The notes under the pieces: model-generated
The model's input: only the letters and a program-made list of their open reading frames with translations
What the model was told of the DNA's origin: nothing
The model's database searches: none
Source: Cladochytrium replicatum
Lineage: Eukaryota > Chytridiomycota > Chytridiomycetes > Cladochytriales > Cladochytriaceae
Direction of reading: 5' to 3'
DNA length: 64,000 nt
NCBI GenBank assembly: GCA_025526935.1
Contig: JAHLKD010000012.1
Coordinates: 496,001 to 560,000 of the forward strand
Program-made: the position numbers and the translations under genes
Shown: in pieces, positions 20,810-33,440 of the stretch
Numbering within the stretch: position 1 is the first letter of the stretch
Layout: each line of letters starts with the position of its first letter

Positions 20810-22383
20810 TTATTCGCCATTAGCAGCCTCTCTATGAAAACTTTAGTTCACATTGTCATTATCAGAAAGCAATACTCACCCAGAATAATTCACGTAGCCT
20901 TCTTTCCACGACGAAGGAGTCTGGTCATTTGTCCTTCCGTATTTGTCAAGCTTGCCCTCTTTGACTAATTTCTTCTTTTCGCTTGCTTTCGGACCTAGTC
21001 CCCATCGTTTTGGATAAGTATCACGTTCCATTATCACACGTTTGATTTTAGCGACAGGGCCATGATCGCAAGAAGCCATTTCAGCCGTTGACATCAAAGC
21101 AATGCCGAGAGCAATCGCTTCGCCTTTCGTTGTCATCAGAACGACCTCTTCATGAACGTCTATTCCAGCTTCGAACTGCAATAGACCTGGCACCATCAAC
21201 TGCGCACCATAGCATATCGAGTTCACAGAGCTATCCTTAACGACAACACGCTTATAAGTTGTAAGGAGAGTTTCCAAAGGCCTGACTACACGTCGCAAGT
21301 ACGATTCTGAGAGCGATGGACTTCAACATAAATTGAATCAAAATGGGCGATTGGTTCTCACCATCGTTGGAGCTTTTGAATAACCACTGGGCATCCAGGA
21401 TGTCATGCATTGTCACCATATTGTCCTAATCATCCGCTTTGGCTTTTCATCCTCAAGGCGAGTCTGCTCTCTTACCTCTTCCCCCATGTTCCCGGATCGA
21501 ACTCTGCGGAGTTCCTGCATATGTCCACCTACGGATAACAGCAATCCCAGATGCACACAAAGAGTTCGGATATAGGTTCCCGCTTCGCACGAAACCCAAA
21601 ACACCGCTAAGTGACGGTCGTTGTCAAATTCGCAGAGTTTTAAGTCGTGAATGGTCCTGATTCGGAGCTGGCGTTTCACCGCGGAAATTAAGGGAGGTCT
21701 CTGGAAAAGGGCTCCTGTTAGAGTCTCCAGTGCCTAGAGTAGAACAAAATAAGATTATGATACAGTTATCCAACGAGTAATACCTGTGCAAGCTTTTTCT
21801 CTGACTCCAGCTTGTCATGCAAGCGAAGGACACAAACATATTCTTTTCCTAGACAAACAGTTGAATGGTAGGACACCAAAGGAAGTTGAACTTGCTTACC
21901 GGCACCTTGTTGCGATTTAACAAGCCTGGTGGCACGATCAACACAAACAATTAGACATCCGGTAACCTTTGGATCCAATGTTCCGCTGTGTCCTGTTTTC
22001 TGCACTTGCAAAATTCGGCGAATCCATGCCACGACTTCATGAGATGAGGGATTGGCAGGTTTGTCGAGGTTGATGATGCCGTACCTTGAAAAGAGGTGAG
22101 CACGAACAGACTCTTACGTTGCAGCTTTACCGTATGTAGTTCTCAATGTCACGCTTTAGAGGTGAGGTGCCACATGGAATCGGAGTATAATGGCGGGTCC
22201 TGACATGCAGCTTGTCAAAGTTCTGAAACGGGTTTAACGCTGGTGGTTAGCACTGGCGAAGAAGGGTACCTTCAGAAGTAGGGGCCAGTCCGAAGCATCG
22301 AGAGTAGTAGCAGCGCTCGACGGCTTTATGGCAAAGTCATCGGTAGTTTGCTTTTCGGCAACTTTAGAACTTTTCTTGACCAT
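20810..22383 (-). CDS. CBF5: CBF5/dyskerin, H/ACA snoRNP pseudouridine synthase
   Basis: CBF5 is the catalytic subunit of H/ACA ribonucleoproteins, which convert uridine to pseudouridine in rRNA in the nucleolus. From ATG 22383 ([12 protein letters not shown]) several minus-strand exons give [17 protein letters not shown], then [19 protein letters not shown] with the catalytic Asp in GTLDP, then [18 protein letters not shown], then [15 protein letters not shown]. The PUA domain is seen in [21 protein letters not shown] and [18 protein letters not shown]. The protein ends soon after [15 protein letters not shown] with a small last exon stopping at 20810. The long Lys/Glu tail of yeast CBF5 is almost absent. 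Confidence 0.94.
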
Positions 22384-22446
22384 ACTGCCAGAAAGAAAAG
22401 TGGTGTGGCGATGTTTGTGATCAAGAATTTTGAAATTTAAAACCCC

Positions 22447-23018
22447 CTACAACCTTTTTGTTCGTTTCACTTCTTCCCCCAACAAGAAGTCAGCTGTGCG
22501 CTTTCCAGATGGCCCAGTCAAGTTGTTTAACATCAATAGGTCTTTCTGTCCCTTAACATCTCCGTCCATGTCAATAACACCCGCAAAAAATGAGTCAATA
22601 TCAAAAGCCTGGCATCCACAAATCACAACTTTCTTGCCATGACCAGGGCTAAATGGCCTTTCCTGTTTAAAAAATTAAATTTCGTCCCAAAATGCTATTG
22701 TTATCACACCTTTGTCAAAGCTAAACAAGAAAGTAAACTTGTCAAATGCGAACGAATGTTTGGCAAGATCCCCCTCAAGTCATGGTTCTTGGGATTCTCC
22801 GACGCCATTCTGTGTGCAAGAAGCAGCCGGTGAGCGGTGACACGTCGACAGTCAATCTTATGAGCCAGTTCGACAAATGAATTTGTAGTAAGGAGGAGAA
22901 GGATGTCACAGAAACACGAATCATCGCAGCAAACCCGGATGTGCGAGAGAATCCCTTGTGACAGAGCAAACCAGTTCATCGAGCGAAGCGATAAATCTTG
23001 AACCATGCCACACCCCAT
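22447..23018 (-). CDS. Unassigned small protein with a possible BTB-like segment
   Basis: Two minus-strand exons, 23018-22710 and 22662-22447, join in phase over a 47-nt intron and give about 174 residues. The first exon has a run resembling the start of a BTB/POZ fold (CDILLLLTTNSFVELAHK, then a basic stretch and AHRLLLAHRM). The rest of a BTB domain is not evident. The second exon is well formed coding sequence (ERPFSPGHGKKVVICGC, then DSFFAGVIDMDGDVKG, basic C-terminus ending KRTKRL) but I do not recognise it. ATG 22807 is an alternative start that would drop the BTB-like part. The gene lies between the start codons of CBF5 and AAMP. Confidence 0.5.
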
Positions 23019-23171
23019 GATCAGACTGTTGCCATCCGAAAGGGACTGAAGGGCTGTTCGACCCGATTAGTTCAGATAAGCTTGTGTTTCATTGTTCTGC
23101 CATTTCATTGTTCGGATGGCGTAGCAGCAATATAAAAGGTTCCCTTCATTTGTGGCGTTTGTTGCGAAAAG

Positions 23172-24679
23172 GATGTCAACCGTATGTTTGCAAAGTGGTG
23201 CCCTTCGACTTTCTTGCTCAATGACTTTTCAAGGAGAATCACGGTCAAGACGAAATCATTGAAGTTCCAGAAGGGGAAGCCATGGAAGAAGAGGAATGGG
23301 AAAACGATGAAGCACCTGAGGAAGTCACAGAAGAGCAAGCTCCCGATGACATGTTTGAAGATGATTCTGTTCAGGGCTTTTTCGGTCATCGAAGTAAGCG
23401 AATATGTAGTTTACAGTGCTTCGTCTCTGATACTTGCTGCAACTAGATGATGATGGCCCTCAATCCGTATTTGTTGTTGCTATTCACCCGAACGGAACAA
23501 TGGTTCTGACGGGGGGCTCGGATGATTCAACATATCTTTGGAATATTGAAGACGGTGAAACTGTGTTCCCCACCCCAAGTAGGGATTTATATCTGGTACT
23601 TTTTGTTACCTCATTTATTGCATTTTCAGGACATGGAGACTCGGTCGTATCGGTCGGATTTAATGCGGATGGACATTATGCAGCATCAGGAGGGATGGAT
23701 GGAAAGATTTTTGTCTTCCGCACAAGCAATGGTGAAATTGTGAACCAGCTCGAAGGTTCAGCGGAGGTTACGGTATGTAAGGACGATCTATTGCGCAATT
23801 GTTATCTGAATGCTTGTTTAAGTGGATAGATTGGCACCCAAGTGGCAATATTTTGCTGGCAGGACAAAGTGACGGAAGCGTATGGATGTGGACCATTCCA
23901 GGTGCGGCTGTCCGAACCTTCTTTGGCCACAGCGGTCCCGTATCTTGTGGAGGATTTGATAGGGATGGTAAGAAATTTGAGTCCTCTTGAACTTTCTGAC
24001 ATTCAACCCAGGAAAGAAGATTGTAACTGGCTCTGAAGACGGATCGGTGTACATATGGGATCCGAGGACTGGAACAGCTACCCATAAGATTACTCGAGAT
24101 GATGCTAGGTTTGCGATCGGACGTGTCATTTCTTTAGGATTCGGCAATGACTCTGTGCTTGTTGGAGGCGACGAAGGCGCCTGCCGATTAATACAGTTGT
24201 CGAGTGGGAGGGTGAGATCAATATGTAATGATGTAGACCATACTCATGTTTTCTTGAAAGGTCTTGGGAGCTTTAAACGATCATACATCGTGTGTCGAAG
24301 CGATCGCATTTTGTGAGAGGTGATGATTGTTATTTGGTTTGGGGTGTTCTCGGCTGAAGAATTTTAAAGTCTCCCACTAGCTGCCACCGCAGGCGTGGAC
24401 GACAAAATCTGCATCTGGGATTTGAATAGTTCGCGTGTCCGTCACACATTCAAACATTCAGATACGGTCACGGCGATTTTATTCCATCCCATTGAGCATT
24501 ATTTACTTCTTTCTGCATCAGCTGATATGTCTGTAAAGATGTGGGATGTTCGAAGCGGGGAGATGGTCAAAGATTGGGGAGGACATCAGGACATGATTTT
24601 GGATCTTGCTATCACTCCTGATGGGACTAAGTTCGTCACGACATCTGACGATGGGACTGCTTTGGTGTTCGCCATTTGA
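23172..24679 (+). CDS. AAMP/SQT1-like WD40 protein
   Basis: ATG 23172 encodes MST, followed by a 51-nt intron and an acidic exon (EEEEWENDEAPEEV, FFGHR). WD40 repeats follow over several exons: SVFVVAIHPNGTMVLTGGSDD, then YAASGGMDGKIFVFRTSNGE, then DWHPSGNILLAGQSDGSVW, then KIVTGSEDGSVYIWDPRTG, then GVDDKICIWDLNSSRV, then SADMSVKMWDVRSGEM, ending DDGTALVFAI. The acidic N-terminus and repeat wording match animal AAMP and yeast SQT1. SQT1 is a dedicated chaperone of ribosomal protein uL16 (Rpl10) for 60S assembly. The product is probably cytoplasmic. The stop lies 100 bp from the convergent TmcB-like gene. Confidence 0.82.
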
Positions 24680-24779
24680 CTTTTCAGCACTCAAGCGCCA
24701 GACTTAACTTCCTTCTCTTTTTGGGCATACCTGCGTTATTGAGTTGGTGGATAAAATCGGATTTGTTTTAACTCAAGCT

Positions 24780-27700
24780 TTATTGAGCATTAACATTCTC
24801 TGAAAACCCGACAGACTTGTGCTTTTTCCTTCCTCTTTGCAAGGTATCGAGAAGTGAGCTTTTGCTCGCAAGAATGGTGCTGTTGGCGTTTTGGTTCTCG
24901 AATCCGCTCTGTCCATCTGCGATGTTCGACTCTAAAGAATTTCCCTCCAAGCTGTCAAAAGCTCCGAGTTCCAACTCATCTGTCTCGACATCGTTTGCAT
25001 CAAAAATCATTCGGCTGTTGTCTGAACATTCCATTCTACTTGTAGCAGTCACAAGATCGTCTTCGTCGATCGAGTATTGGTTTGACATCAAAATCTTTGG
25101 ATGAACTTCGTTCAATTTCTTCAAATCCGCCCCTTCCTTATCACTTGAGCTCCCGTTTTTGATCAGTATTTTGGTCTTAATTCCTGTGCTGGACGCTTCG
25201 GACTTTAAACTGGCCGTGTTCTGAACCATGCCCCCCACAGGCCATATTCGCTGAAGGAAGCTGATGATACCGGACACACGCGATGCTGACGGCGTCTGTG
25301 CGTCAGTCCGTTCTGTTCCATCATTTCGAGCTGGAAGTCGATCACAGTCTGCATTTTCAGCATTATTTCTGATCACGTCATTCACCAGTTCGGCAGCAAG
25401 CTTGCGGTCATCCAGTCTCAAAGTCTGAAAGCTGAGATTCCGATCCACTATTTCAGGTGGGATTCTGCAAAGAATACTCTGCACACGAATGTGCTCTTCA
25501 TCAAAGAGTCGGAAGATCCTCTGGAAAGCGTAAATGTATATGACCACAATCAGTATAATTCCGATGGAGGCTGTAATCTTGGACAGGAACATGCACATGT
25601 TGATCTTCGCTTGCAATATTGAACCGTTGACGGAAGCTGCTACCGCAAAGCCCGCACTGATGAAACCGTAAATATGCAAAATGTTTCTCAGATCACCATT
25701 GTCACGAGTTATGTTTACTGTCCTTTGCAAAACTGCAACATTTTGTAGCATCTAATATTGACGGAATAATTGTAAGGCTGAGCATCCTACTTGGATCGGT
25801 TTTCGCCTACCTGATTTACAAGTTCATCAGTTGAGGCACTGTTCAAGATTCCAAACTCAATATTACGGGAAAAACGTTGCCATATTACTTACGGCGGAGT
25901 TCCCCATCGCGGGAAAAACATCGTCTCGTTGAGTTCAAGCGGGAGTCGCTGAACTGGCAGCCCTATCGGAAGGAGGCCAAAGGCCTCGCCTCCCGCATCG
26001 CCAAAAAGAAGGCCGAATTGAATGGAGTTAAACATAAGCAAGTCATCCAGCATATGTTTGCGCAAAGTCTGTTCTGAAAAGAGAGGAGAAATGTCCTTCA
26101 AAGCCAGCTCTTGAGAAGCGTAGGCGAGTCGCATCGTTATATAAGAAATTTTTTGGGTCAAGTCGAGACGACGTCCCATGGTGAGCATTCGGGACAACTC
26201 ACTGTATGCAACCATGACGCATGCCAGTGCAATGATCATGATTAGAACAAGGCTTACGCTCCACTGCAAGTTCACGCTGGCGAGTCCATTCTGATTTTTA
26301 TATGTTGCGACGTTGAGCAGCTGTCCTTGAACAAAAGCAACTTCTTCCGATCCGTCATCTGTGTCCATGTCATTGGCTTCTTCGGTTGCTCCTTCTTCCG
26401 GTTTCTCGCCAGGCACTGGTACTTTGGAGTTCAGCCAAATGGCTTTCATCTGCAATACTTTGCTGTATTGCTCCTCGATGATATCTTTTGGAATTTCGAG
26501 AAGAGCATTCAGGCTAGTCACAGATTCATTCTTGATACTCTGAATGGCTGGTCGGAAGAGAACGATTGCGCTCACGAACAATGCACCACCCAGGGCACCG
26601 AGCCCGATAAGCATAGACTTTAAATGGTGTAAGTGGTGGCATTGCAGTAACAGAAAACGTACTGTAAGAAGAAGTCGGAATTCACTCTCATTTTCATCTG
26701 TGTATAAAGTCGTAGCAGTGTTGTAAGCGTCAGCGTAGACAAACGGCAAGTTATCCATGCAGAACCTAAGATTTTCAGATTCTGTTGAACGGCCTCAGCT
26801 AGCTGCCCTTACCTGTAGTGAAAGTCTTCTGTTAAGTTTGGATCTGCGAATTCTTGGACTGATCGATTGACCGCACCACGACCATGTCTCCAAAATTCAC
26901 TAGGAAATCTAGCAATAAGTCTTAATTCAAAATTGCTCAAAGATATACCTCGTAGAGTCATAGAGGTTCAGTGGGTTTGACCAGTAACGTTCAGTCACAT
27001 TTCCAGGGAGATAGAATTGCAGGTTAATCCAAGGCTGGAGCCACAGTTGATAAGATCCCTTTGACTGATCAGCACTGAAAAAAAGACGATTCTGTATGTT
27101 GAACATTGTCTTCATGCCATTCAAGATGTGCTGTTGGTTGCCAAAGAAAGTCTCGGTATCGTTGTTTCGGGCCGCGTCTTGCATAGCTCTCAGTCGCAGA
27201 GGAACATCTACTGCGAACTCCCGCCGAAACCCACTTAGTGCGATATCATCAACTCGATATAGCGCATCCTGAGTGGCACTGATTGTCCACGCCATCTGCC
27301 CAATGACGAGGCTAATGATGATTGCCACGAAGACCCGAATGATAACCTTCAGGCGGAAAATCTTTGCGCTGTTTATACCTTCTACCAGCATTCGATGAGC
27401 CTTGCGCAGTCGGACTTGCGCTTTTGTGTAGACCCTCCCGCGCCTACGAGCGAGAGAGCTAGCAATGGAAGAGCTTCCGCTGAGAGATTTGGTAAAACTT
27501 TGCATGCTTCCGGTAAAAAACCGATGACTGATAGGTTTAGACTGATTTGGCTCACTTGAATGGCGGCTGGCGGAGTCTCCATCGTCGCCACCATCCAGCT
27601 TTCGACCCTCGTTGTGATTTGTTGGAAAGTATGCCGACATTCCCGTTTCATCCATTGGCATAAGCTTTAAACAATGTGTTAAGAGTCGATAACTGTGGCA

Positions 27701-29955
27701 TTTGAATTGCAAACCTGCTCAAGCTGTTGATAAATCTCATCCGCCATTGCGAAATTTTCAGTGACCTAAAATGAAATGATCAACACTTGGCTTCCTTCAT
27801 TATTGATGAAGAACCTCTAAGAAGCTCCCATAAGCATCGAGCAGCTCCAGGTGGCCCGGAAAGCGTGCAAATAGATTTTTGTAAACTTTTCCCGCAACTA
27901 GCTCGCATCCCGTCATCTTCTGCACAATGCGCTCAAATTTTGAATTCGACCCAATGTTTGACTTTCCGATAATGAGCGACCGCCAAAGCTGAACGTTCTG
28001 ATCGATAAGATCTCGATTGATTCTTGTCACAACTTTTAACTGAAGCTTAAGTTCCAATTCATCCACCATGTCAAGATTCTGCTCTCCATTCTTTTCGCTC
28101 TGTTTGCGTCGCCGTTCAATGTCAGAGAGTCGTATGGCAAGCTCAACATCCAACGGAGCATTGAGGCCGTTTGCATTCTGTAGATAGAGCTTCCACTTCT
28201 CTTGCGACTTCATGTAAAGCCCATAAAATATCCCGGCTTGCAAGTGCATGATGGCTTTGTCAGAGTACACATTAAGTCCATGCAGGAAAATGGCCTCGGC
28301 GACGCAGAGTTCGTCCTTTGTCGGCTGGTTGGTTTCCACGAGGAAGCGAGTTGCCAACTCCACGGAAACAGGGCTGAGAAATCGGTGCGACTGCAAGGCC
28401 TCCAAAATCGTCTCGATAAACATTATGTTCTGATCATTAGCTTCTGGGTCGCCCTGCGAAGGTCGAGATTGACCATTTCCATGGGGAGTATTGAAGGAGC
28501 CCAAAACACTGACGGCGCTGGGTCGATGAAGGGTCCGCTGAATGCCTATACCGCGCTCTTCATCCATCGGAATATTTCGATTGGAAAGCATGGGGTTCTG
28601 TTGATCCAAGTACAGGCGGGAGCGTGACTGGCTCACGAGACCCATCAGTCGCTTATACAATGCCCTCGAATGCGCACGATAAAGCCTTTTGAAGATAAAG
28701 TAGCTGCTTAAAATCAACAGAACATCACCGACAACCCATCCGTAGAAGAAGTATTCCCCATAGATTGTATTGGAACTGACAACGATGAGGCCTACAAGGC
28801 CAACCCACATTATCTGTGCGGAAATCTGTGACTTTACTAAGTTCATCGTCATCCTAGAAAGGAAATTGTGAACATATTAGTTACTAGATTCCAAAGAGTG
28901 ACTTGTTGGAATAAACCGAAACAGACGCACCTATAATATGGCAAGAACACGATGATGTAAAGGATTTGGAGGGAGCTGCACCCTATAATTAAAACCATTC
29001 TGACGACGAGAGAGGATGGCGCTAAAACAGTGGCTAGACAAAGGACTGTTTTCTGCAACATCTCGAGAAGCTCCAGTCGCGCACTAAGACGAGCTTGGAC
29101 TGACTTGCTCGTAGGAGTTGGGTTGAAGTGAACCAGAGAAACAAAAAAGCTGAACGGGACAAAGACCAGCAGCAGGATAGACGACATGAAAACAAGAATG
29201 CCCTATTTAAACTTAGTTGGACACTCACAGAGCCAGTGATAACCTACCCCAACTGCAGGCGGGAACCATTCTGGATGTTTTCCGTAAGCATAGAATATGT
29301 GGAGCAAGATCGTCAGCACTGGCATGTATAAAACTCCGGAAAGCAGCAACACTATAACATAAACCGTGAGATAAAGAGCATTTTGTAGGTTCATAGTCTC
29401 AAACCTAATGTCCGAAGAATCCGGAGAGGAAAAACTCCAACCCGAAAGTTTCGGTTGATGAATGACAACACCACATAGACGGATGACGCCAGCATCAGAA
29501 CGATAAGGAGAAATGATAAACCGAAAAGGTAGTAGAGCGGTTCAGCTGTAGAGACATGAAAATCAAGAACTGATGACATCTCTGTGTAAGCGATGACTCT
29601 CCCAAACACTTGTGCAGATCGTCCCCTGGAAACCGCTCAGTAATCAATCTCAGACACGAAAAAGAACTACCATTGATCGCAGTGCACAAATGCAAAGGAA
29701 AGTTGTTGAACGAATTCTATAGCGACGGCAGCGAAAGCAACCGAATCCTTCGATGGGGTTAGATTTGGAATGTATTGGAGATGGAACCAAACAACATACT
29801 TGAGTTTGTTCTTTGTTCAACGCAACCAAGGCATCCAATGTTGCTGGACGCAACACATTTGTAAGATACTCCTGCGGTGATTCATTTTTCTTGAATCTGG
29901 AAGCATATCGCTTCTGAGATTTCGCATGAGAGCTTCCACCAACTGATGAAGCCAT
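24780..29955 (-). CDS. Long multi-pass membrane protein, TmcB/TmcC (tiny macrocysts) family-like
   Basis: A chain of minus-strand exons runs from about ATG 29955 (MASSVGGSSHAKSQKRYASRF) to TAA at 24780. Its 5' part has many hydrophobic segments (for example LLYYLFGLSFLLIVLMLAS-type spans at 29.4-29.6 kb and WVGLVGLIVVSSNTIYG at 28.8 kb). A long cytosolic helical region follows (VYKNLFARFPGHLELLDAYG, DEIYQQLEQ). Then comes a membrane span (VIIRVFVAIIISLVIGQMAW), an extracellular domain with Trp- and Asn-rich stretches, and more spans near 26.5, 26.2 and 25.6 kb. The order resembles TmcB/TmcC-like proteins of amoebae and chytrids. No cyclase, kinase or PAS domain is evident, and the C-terminal tail is Ser-rich and acidic. 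A sensory role is inferred. Confidence 0.65.
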
Positions 29956-30148
29956 GATATGGGTAGAGATTTTACACTTGATCGACCTTGGGCAACAGTT
30001 CCCTCCAACCAATCTCTTCAAAAGCGCACATAGTATATAAACTGATAATGGACATCCAATCAAAAACACGAAGCACACCAAACACAACACCGCAATCACC
30101 GTCTATCTTCTTTATAATAAGGTTGTCGACCAACGGCACAATTCTTAC

Positions 30149-31731
30149 TTATTTCCTGCCACTGAGTTCATTGTTACCAAAGTTAAAATAAACATCGCGT
30201 GATTGCAAACCTGTTAAGAGCGTCGTCGATTTCGTATTCCAATCGTTGATTGACGCGTTTCAACCCTTCAAGCTCTTCATTCAGCTGCTGACGCCTCAGG
30301 TTAAGCTGTTCGTCGCGCTCTCGGAGCTCTGCTTCCTTCTCTCTGACTTTCTGGACAAACATCTGGCGCATTTCATTTTCTTTACGCTGCATCTCTTCGG
30401 CGAGATTTTTGCGAGCATTCTCAATTCGGGACTCGTAGTACTCATCACACGCCAAGAAAGACTCGGGTCGCCCCTTGGTGCGAATGCGCGTCGAACGGAA
30501 CTGCGCATAGTGGACCGAGTGAGTCGTTTCGAGCAAGTCTTGCATATTACTGCGGATGAGCAACTCCCGAAGATGAACAAAATCGTTGTGCTTCTCGTTC
30601 TCGACTTCAACAATGCCCCAGCGGTAAACACGTGCTCTAACTTTCTTTCCTCCGACATCGGCAAATGTGTCGCTTCCCATAACGGCAAAGGGCATAAAGC
30701 GCTGAGACAAAAGACTGAGTTTTCTATGAAGGATTATACCAAGTAAACAATACCTCAATGTCGATTACAGTCTCACGGTCCTCCGCATGAGCAGTAGGGT
30801 AGATACGGATATCATGTGTTTCGAAGTCTTTCAGAATCTATAATGCAATTATAATAAATTCCGCCACTGCTTCTCCATTAGAACACTAACCGCCTTCTTG
30901 TACCCAGCCATTTCATCAGGAGTGAGAGTATCCGCCTTCGCGATGACTGGGACAACATTGACCTTGGTACACAGACGCTGAAGAAAGTCGACGTCCATCT
31001 CCCGTAAACTAGAAACGAATTTAGATTGGCTTCCCCGAACTGGATTGTAGACATACCCATGACCACCAGTTGGAGAAATGAAATACAAGAGTGCATGAAC
31101 ACGGGTGTCACGAATATTGCGACGCACTTCCTGACTCCTTTCTGCCTGAAGGTACAGCTCATACTGATCGTCAACATACTGAACAATCGGCTCGAAGCTT
31201 ATGTAATTTCAGCAAGTACACTCAAGGACACTCCATGCTCACTCACTTCTTCTGCCTGTTGAGCTGATCTCCGAATCCTGGAGTATCGATAACGGTCAAG
31301 TGAAGCGCAACACCATCTTCAACCAGCTCTACAACAGTTTCGATTAGGACAAAATGCGGTCAATAAGCTTAATAGAGCTGACCATAGGTGGTCGGAGAGA
31401 TCTGAAGAGTCTTCTGGGCAGCCAAACTCTCAGGCTTAATCTTCTCCGTCAGCGGCGCGTTGAACAGAGTGTTCAAAAAGGTGGTCTTTCCCAAGCCGGA
31501 CTCACCTATCTCAGAATGAGCAAGAAATAAAATTACCGTCCGGAATCGTCACTGACCCACAACCATAACATTGAAGATGTAAGGACGGCGTTTCGAACGG
31601 CGAACGCGCTGGGTGGGCAGCTCTGCAATGCCCAATGGTTCTGTCAAGCGGGCATTCGTGGAGCGCGGCAGGCGCCAAGGGCCCGGGTCAGGGAAGCGAC
31701 CCCTGTACTGGAGGGCGTATTCCAAAGGCAT
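30149..31731 (-). CDS. Septin GTPase with C-terminal coiled coil
   Basis: Septins polymerise into filaments at the cell cortex and at septa or rhizoid bases. Minus-strand exons start at ATG 31731 (MPLEYALQYRGRFPD) with a basic stretch before the GTPase core. Visible motifs are the P-loop GESGLGKTTFLN (its first Gly split by an intron at 31553), the switch II run DTPGFGD, the septin run ALLYFISPTGGHG, and the G4 motif AKADTL. RFMPFAVMGSD and RVYRWGIVEVEN belong to the septin unique element. The C-terminus (MQRKENEMRQMFVQKVRE and on) is a long coiled coil. A tiny last exon adds a Lys and the stop at 30149. The septin subgroup is not decided. Confidence 0.93.
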
Positions 31732-32456
31732 TGCAAGAAATGGGCAAGGGTGCGAGGTGTTGGTGGTCTGTGCGGCGGTTGGGAGGCGCCACAAGCAGGC
31801 TGGGACGAAGCCACCGTTGGAAAAGTTAAGGGTTGTAAATAGTGGTGGTAATGTAAGGAGCACATGGATGAGTGTGGTGCAAAACTGGAGGCACTGTGCA
31901 AGACCACAGTGCAGAAGGGTTAGGGAAAACAAGCTGATTGGTACTGCTGCAGGTTGAGTGAGTCCTGAGTCTGTTAAACTGAGGCACTCATATATTGCAA
32001 ATCAGATAATCCCGGTGTTCGTTCAGAATTAAATAACTCATGAGTCAGAGAGTTTCAATAGTGGAACAGATTGGTCTGAAGCCTTTATGCTGAGTGTATA
32101 ACAGGTTCAGCCATGTCTGCACTGGAAAGACTTTTGTTCTGTAGATGGGCAGTTGTTAGTCTGTCTAATGGAATATCTGGCAAGCGTGATTCATTTGTGG
32201 CGTTATTTTTGGAAATGGCTCATGGGAAAGAACTGAAAAGTGTGGATTTCGGAATGCTAATGAAGGTAGCAGAGGTGGTGTTAAAAACCAAGGGCTTCTC
32301 CTGGCAGCGGTAGGGCGTCTTTAGCTGTACTGTAGCTAGCACAACAGCTCCAGGCTCCGTCTCTTGGCCCAGTACCTGTTCTCCCAGGTGTGTATATGCC
32401 TAATACTCCGACAGGCTGTACACTACACCCAAGCTGGTCAGGCAACCAGGGAATGC

Positions 32457-32550
32457 TGTGGTCAAAGACATTGGTCACATCAACTCCTATATTCAAGTGA
32501 ACAGTGCGTGTGGGCATACCTGTGGTCAAAGACTTTGGTCACATCAACTC
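32457..32550. repeat. Direct repeat, 30 bp, two copies
   Basis: The sequence starting TGTGGTCAAAGAC is present at 32457-32486 and again at 32521-32550 with one mismatch and a 64-bp period. It lies in non-coding sequence. Confidence 0.8.
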
Positions 32551-33082
32551 AAAGGACCAAGCCACACCACATTCCCCACTAAATGCCAAGATCACTCCAC
32601 ACAGGACCTGCCAAACATGGAAATAAATACATGAAATACAAGTCCATAAATAAGAATGAAGAGGGATTGACAAAAAAACTCTCAGGTCAAAGAGAAAAAA
32701 GACAACCCAAAGGATAACCCATATAGCAAACAGTCTGATATGCTAGTTTTTAACAGGTGGAGCTTTCATTAGACCATTTGCTGATCCAATTAAGTTTGGT
32801 AAGATAATGGAGATAAAATAACTGTAGTATCACCACGAGTTGTTTCCGAACAAGCATTGTTCAGCATTTATAGTGTCTGTCCATTGGCAATCCTCTTTGG
32901 ATAGTTTTTGTAACAATTATGTCTATTTTATTGTTTATTGTATTTGTAGCCTTGTGGCGCATCATGTGATTGATCACGTGACGTGCAAAATTAGTGGGAT
33001 GCGGACGATCTTCATAACACCTTTCGATTGCGGTGTGTGTTGGAACTGGCCGAAATTATTAAGAAACAACGTGGGAAGGTGC

Positions 33083-33143
33083 AGAACTGGGGTGCGGTGA
33101 TGTTTGGCGGGAGGGTGGAGAACTGGGGTGCGGCAATGTTTGG
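33083..33143. repeat. Direct repeat, 25 bp, 36-bp period
   Basis: A 25-bp stretch beginning AGAACTGGGGTGCGG occurs at 33083-33107 and 33119-33143 with two mismatches. It could be a short tandem array decayed to two units. Confidence 0.75.
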
Positions 33144-33440
33144 GCTTTTGACTTTTGTGGGCGTGCGTTTGTGTTGGCTTAGACGTCAATAACTGGCTCC
33201 TGCCCCCAACATTGACTACTGCTTCTGAAATGGTCTTCAGGTCACCCGGTAGTTTTGTGCAGGATGATCTGTGCTTTGCAATGCGCTCTTAGATTTGTAG
33301 TCACGTGATACTATTCAAAAAATTCTAAATAAATCAGAATAATTAAACTTTCTATAAAGAACCAATCTTAAATAAAAGGAGGTCCCATTCACCAACTTTT
33401 CACCCAAATCACTCTCTTTGCCACATTCACGGCGCACACC

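Larger units (their letters stand above)
31732..33440. other. Gene-free, repeat-bearing stretch at the edge of the retrotransposon island
   Basis: About 1.7 kb between the septin start and the small ORF at 33441. Short open frames here (32113-32313 and others) have no recognisable features. Two short direct-repeat pairs occur (listed separately) and AT content rises to the right. I see no RNA gene. Confidence 0.4.
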
